Assembly (NCBI GenBank): GCA_964636885.1 | Contig: CAZWVA010000088.1 | Span: 1-7,127, forward strand | Direction: 5' to 3' | Origin: CAZWVA01 sp964636885 | GTDB lineage: Bacteria; Desulfobacterota_D; UBA1144; Nemesobacterales; CSP1-2 | DNA length: 7,127 bases | Shown: positions 5,201 to 7,127 of the stretch, piece by piece | Position numbering within the stretch: position 1 is the stretch's first letter | How the letters are laid out: every line of letters begins with the position of its first letter | Notes under the pieces: generated by a model | The model's database searches: none | What the model was told of the DNA's origin: nothing | What the model saw: the letters and a program-made list of their open reading frames with translations, nothing else | Translations under genes and position numbers: made by a program

Positions 5201-5860
5201 ATGAAGATAGCCCTATTAGGCGGTACAGGCGACATTGCCGAGGGATTGGTGTTACGCTGGTCAAAGGCGGGTCATGATATACTTATAGGCTCAAGGAGCG
5301 ATGAAAAAGCAAAGGGAATCGCATCTGAGTACACGGAGACACTCTCCAAACTGGGTATCAAGTCAAACATACAGGGCATGCCCAACGCGGATGCCGCCCG
5401 TAGAGCGGAGGTCGTTATAATAAGCATCCCACCCGAATATGCGGCCTCAACGGTTGCCCAAATCCGTGATAGCTTTACGAATCAGATCGTAGTTACCCCT
5501 GTGGTCTCCATGGTGAAGAAGGGGAAGGTCTTTATGTATTCCCCTCCCCCTCAGGGCTCCTGCGCACTTGAAATAAAAGAGGCTCTGCCAGAGGGCACAA
5601 GGCTCGTATCCGCTTATCACAACCTTCCCGCAAAGGAGCTCAGCAAAATAGACCAAGACTTGGATTATGACGTCGTGATATGCGGGGATGACGAAGAGGC
5701 AAAGGCGGTGGTAAAGAGACTCACAGAGGATATGCCGAACCTCAGAGCGCTGGATGCGGGACCGCTTGAGGTTTCAATGATGATAGAGGCAATAACGCCG
5801 CTTATAGTCAATCTGAATATGCGCTATAAGCCTCAGCATTTTTCAATAAAGTTCGTGTGA
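5201..5860 (+). CDS. npdG: F420:NADP+ oxidoreductase (NADPH-dependent F420 reductase)
   Basis: A 219-aa cytoplasmic enzyme moving hydride between NADP(H) and coenzyme F420. The N-terminal Rossmann motif is ALLGGTGDIAEGL (4-16). GSRSDEKA (30-37) supplies Ser31 and Arg32, the positions that grip the 2'-phosphate of NADPH in the archaeal Fno enzyme. EVVIISIPPEYA (70-81) ends the nucleotide-binding half. The second half has the family segments VSAYHNLPA, YDVVICGDDEEAKAVV, LRALDAGPLE, EAITPLIVNLN and the terminal SIKFV, closely parallel to the GIKFL ending of the Archaeoglobus protein. Length is normal and no key residue is missing. It has its own promoter. Functionally it pairs with the LLM oxidoreductase upstream, implying that the host makes F420. 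A different F420-like deazaflavin, or another NADPH reductase role, is less likely given the end-to-end match. Confidence 0.93.
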   Translation: MKIALLGGTGDIAEGLVLRWSKAGHDILIGSRSDEKAKGIASEYTETLSKLGIKSNIQGMPNADAARRAEVVIISIPPEYAASTVAQIRDSFTNQIVVTPVVSMVKKGKVFMYSPPPQGSCALEIKEALPEGTRLVSAYHNLPAKELSKIDQDLDYDVVICGDDEEAKAVVKRLTEDMPNLRALDAGPLEVSMMIEAITPLIVNLNMRYKPQHFSIKFV

Positions 5861-5876
5861 ACCATACATACGGTTT

Positions 5877-5892
5877 AAAAGGGATACCTTTT
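5877..5892 (+). terminator. Candidate terminator after npdG
   Basis: AAAAGG-GATA-CCTTTT is a perfect 6-bp stem with a tetraloop, 16 bp after the npdG stop. The T run is within the stem and only four bases long, so termination strength is uncertain. Confidence 0.4.
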
Positions 5893-5970
5893 GTTGGATG
5901 ATAGCTTTTACTTGTCGGTGCACGCAGTTCCGGAGACAGGAGTAAAACCCGCCATCGAATAAAGAGAAAC

Positions 5971-5999
5971 GCAGGGCCCCTTTGGAGAACGGGCCTTGT
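5971..5999 (+). repeat. GC-rich 8-bp hairpin
   Basis: CAGGGCCC (5972-5979) pairs with GGGCCTTG (5991-5998), with one G-T pair, around an 11-nt loop; TTAAG follows rather than a T run. It could act as a terminator-like or RNA structural element. Confidence 0.5.
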
Positions 6000-6027
6000 T
6001 AAGTCCTCGACTATTTCCCTTCCAGAC

Positions 6028-6062
6028 TAAGAATCGGTGCCGGTTCTTAACAAAATTTGTTA
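6028..6062. repeat. Two overlapping inverted repeats
   Basis: Arms TAAGAATCGG (6028-6037) and CCGGTTCTTA (6040-6049) are complementary except for one T-G pair. Sharing its last two bases (6048-6049), a perfect palindrome TAACAAA-A-TTTGTTA (6048-6062) follows. CTTAACAA within it is also complementary to TTGTTAAG at 5996-6003, so alternative folds are possible. Confidence 0.5.
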
Positions 6063-6134
6063 TGCACCATCGCCCAAGGACTACCCATCTCTAAAAAGGT
6101 AAGAAGTTTAAATATGTTAGTCCACAGAACCTCC

Positions 6135-6155
6135 AATTGCATAGTTCTTGCAATT
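6135..6155. repeat. 7-bp inverted repeat
   Basis: AATTGCA (6135-6141) and TGCAATT (6149-6155) are perfect complements around a 7-nt loop. It lies about 100 bp before the start signals of the broken GAF/HD-GYP gene, where an operator or RNA hairpin could sit. Confidence 0.4.
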
Positions 6156-6225
6156 TAACATAGGACTGAAAGAACACCTCTGGTTGACCCCGATTCTTTT
6201 AAGCACACTATCTGCGTGAAATACG

Positions 6226-6252
6226 TATAATCCGTTATATACTGGCAGGAGG
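6226..6252 (+). promoter_or_regulatory. Surviving start signals of the broken sensor gene
   Basis: A TATAAT (6226-6231) without a recognisable -35 is followed by AGGAGG (6247-6252), five bases before an ATG at 6258. That ATG opens only a 25-codon reading frame (stop 6333-6335), one frame away from the GAF coding frame. The SD and ATG look like the original gene start kept beside a deletion. Confidence 0.4.
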
Positions 6253-6257
6253 CGAGT

Positions 6258-6755
6258 ATGAAAATCGAGCGAAAAAGATGGACAAGCTGTGGGCAATCAA
6301 ATCGGAACGGCGATAGCACAGGCATATCTGTATGAGAAATCCCAAAGGCAGGCAAAGGAACTACAGACCCTGTATGAGGATCTAAATAGGAGAAATAGGG
6401 ACTTAGAAGTACTAAATACCGTCACTCAAGCGGTGAATCGACCCCTCGATCTAGAGGAGATCTATAAGATCGCCTTAGACTTGACTATAGGTATGAAAAA
6501 TGTCGATATGGCCATGGTTTATTTGGTAGACGAGACTAAAAAGGAAGCCGTCCTCCAAGCCTCCAGAAACATTCCCGAAGATTACATAAAGCGGGCGGCA
6601 AGGATACTTATAAGAAAGCCTGGACCAGAGAAGAAGCCGTGGCCGAGATCAGGCGAAAGAGCGGACAGCATTTCGACCCCCGTGCGGTGGATGCGTTCTT
6701 AAAGGTACTTGAAGCTCAGGAAGGCATAGAGCGAGAGGAAAATTCGGATTTGAAT
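6258..6755 (+). pseudogene. Remnant of a GAF-GAF-HD-GYP sensory cyclic-di-GMP phosphodiesterase
   Basis: A broken gene in pieces. In the frame read from 6262, codons at about 6286-6336 encode VGNQIGTAIAQAYLYE, the usual C-terminal helix of a GAF domain. A charged coiled linker (QRQAKELQTLYEDLNRRNRDLE) follows. From about 6406 the first third of a second GAF domain appears (LDLEEIYKIALDLT, MAMVYLVDE, RNIPEDYIKRAARI), ending at about 6606. From 6603 another frame encodes TYKKAWTREEAVAEIRR then SGQHFDPRAVDAFLKVL, the terminal helices of HD-GYP domains. The rest of GAF 2 and nearly all of HD-GYP, including the HD and GYP metal-site motifs, is missing. An ATG with good SD at 6258 is out of frame with the GAF part, indicating another deletion or shift near 6265-6285. 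Intact relatives are soluble or membrane sensors that degrade cyclic di-GMP; this copy cannot. The 3' boundary is arbitrary: the frame stays open into antisense yjbQ, to a TGA at 6855-6857. Confidence 0.75.
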
Positions 6756-7127
6756 CTATTCTCCAATGACCTGAAGTATTACCTCTCTTCTTCTCGGTCT
6801 GTTGTCGAAGTCCACAAGGACGATCTGCTGCCATGTGCCAAGAAGAAGCCTCGATGAAGAGAACGGAACCGTAAGCGATGGGCCGAGAAGAGAGGCCCTT
6901 ATGTGAGAGTATCCGTTTCCGTCCCCCCACCTCGCATCATGATCGTAGTGGATGCCCTTTGGCGCGATTCTGTCAACGGCCTTTTTAAAATCGCTTATCG
7001 CCCCGCTTTCGTATTCAATCGTGGTAACCCCGGCGGTAGAGCCAGGAACAAACACGGTGACTATACCGGAAGATACCCCGGAGTCCTTTACGGCCCTCCC
7101 TACGCTTTGCGTTATGTCTATTAGATC
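6756..7127 (-). CDS. yjbQ: YjbQ/UPF0047 family protein, 5' end outside the window
   Basis: The last 123 codons of a YjbQ-family protein; only roughly the first 10-15 residues should lie beyond the right edge, as the family is about 130-140 aa. The visible part starts DLIDITQSVGRAVKDSG, followed by GIVTVFVPGSTAGVTTIEYE, HYDHDARWGDGNGYSHIRA, SLLGPSLTVPF, RLLLGTWQQIVLVDFDNRPR and the terminal LQVIGE. Members have been linked to a secondary thiamine-phosphate synthase activity, but the physiological role is unsettled. The common HTTAGV segment reads GSTAGV here, a variant I associate with a WGDGNG-containing subfamily. An internal GTG at 7055 is not the true start, because conserved sequence continues upstream of it. 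The gene ends exactly where the broken HD-GYP remnant is overrun, tail to tail. Confidence 0.88.
   Translation of the reverse strand, partial: DLIDITQSVGRAVKDSGVSSGIVTVFVPGSTAGVTTIEYESGAISDFKKAVDRIAPKGIHYDHDARWGDGNGYSHIRASLLGPSLTVPFSSSRLLLGTWQQIVLVDFDNRPRRREVILQVIGE

Larger units (their letters stand above)
5893..6225. other. Intergenic stretch without a convincing gene, rich in inverted repeats
   Basis: No gene is supported here. The stretch holds three strong inverted repeats, listed separately. It also contains a short protein-like open stretch ending in a TAA at 5958-5960 that lacks a good start. Together with the broken gene that follows, it looks like decaying sequence or the regulatory region of that gene. 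Confidence 0.4.

Noticed and set aside
5879..5960. Protein-like frame ending ...SVHAVPETGVKPAIE-stop after npdG
   Set aside because: There is no standard start with an SD and no recognised family. It overlaps a hairpin and is about 25 codons long, so chance cannot be excluded.
5905..6000. Resemblance to a cyclic-di-GMP riboswitch (CACGCA at 5921, ACGCAGGGCC at 5969) upstream of a cyclic-di-GMP enzyme remnant
   Set aside because: The two blocks are too far apart and the GAAA tetraloop and receptor and conserved GGGCAAACC-type segments are missing; the similarity is short and probably chance.
6760..6857. Continuation of the HD-GYP remnant frame to a TGA at 6855-6857
   Set aside because: Beyond about 6755 this frame is simply antisense to the conserved YjbQ C-terminus, so it is not original HD-GYP coding sequence.
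6649..6930. 93-codon minus-strand frame and the 6903-7124 plus-strand frame
   Set aside because: Both overlap the clear YjbQ coding frame, and their translations lack family features.

Overview
The window reads as chromosomal sequence from an uncultured anaerobic or microaerophilic bacterium. Bacterial origin is supported by a lipobox lipoprotein, sigma70-type promoters and strong AAGGAGG-type Shine-Dalgarno (SD) sites. Anaerobic, F420-using physiology is suggested by the first codons of a 2-oxoacid:ferredoxin oxidoreductase alpha subunit, a luciferase-like (LLM) oxidoreductase of the F420-dependent type, and an F420:NADP+ oxidoreductase (NpdG/Fno). Base composition is moderate, with heavy use of AGG/AGA and ATA codons. 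A deltaproteobacterial (Desulfobacterota-like) host is a guess; nothing here fixes the taxonomy.

Layout. At the left edge a korA-like gene leaves the window on the minus strand. It shares a divergent promoter region, with two perfect short palindromes, with a ComEA-like helix-hairpin-helix lipoprotein (267-710). Next is a two-gene plus-strand unit with an ATGA overlap: an LLM/F420-type oxidoreductase (887-1918) and a D-2-hydroxyacid dehydrogenase (1915-2910). purC (SAICAR synthase, minus strand, start re-assigned to 3829) converges on it. Divergent from purC, a near-consensus promoter at 3961-3989 opens a leader of about 270 nt before two genes I do not recognise: a 170-aa soluble protein (4264-4776) and a 75-aa four-cysteine protein (4828-5055). 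npdG (5201-5860) follows with its own promoter.

The right end is eroded. Positions 5861-6257 hold no convincing gene but several strong inverted repeats. Then comes a broken gene (about 6258-6755) whose translated pieces are the end of one GAF domain, a coiled linker, the first part of a second GAF domain and, in another frame, the very end of an HD-GYP domain. This is a sensory cyclic-di-GMP phosphodiesterase reduced by internal deletions. It runs tail to tail into a minus-strand YjbQ-family gene that leaves the window.

How the genes fit together. NpdG would exchange hydride between NADP(H) and F420, and the LLM enzyme could use the F420 pool; this link is inference from family membership. 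The best candidates for something undescribed are the 4264/4828 gene pair with its leader. The clearest evolutionary event is the collapsed GAF-HD-GYP gene. I saw no CRISPR array, rRNA, tRNA, transposase or complete mobile element.
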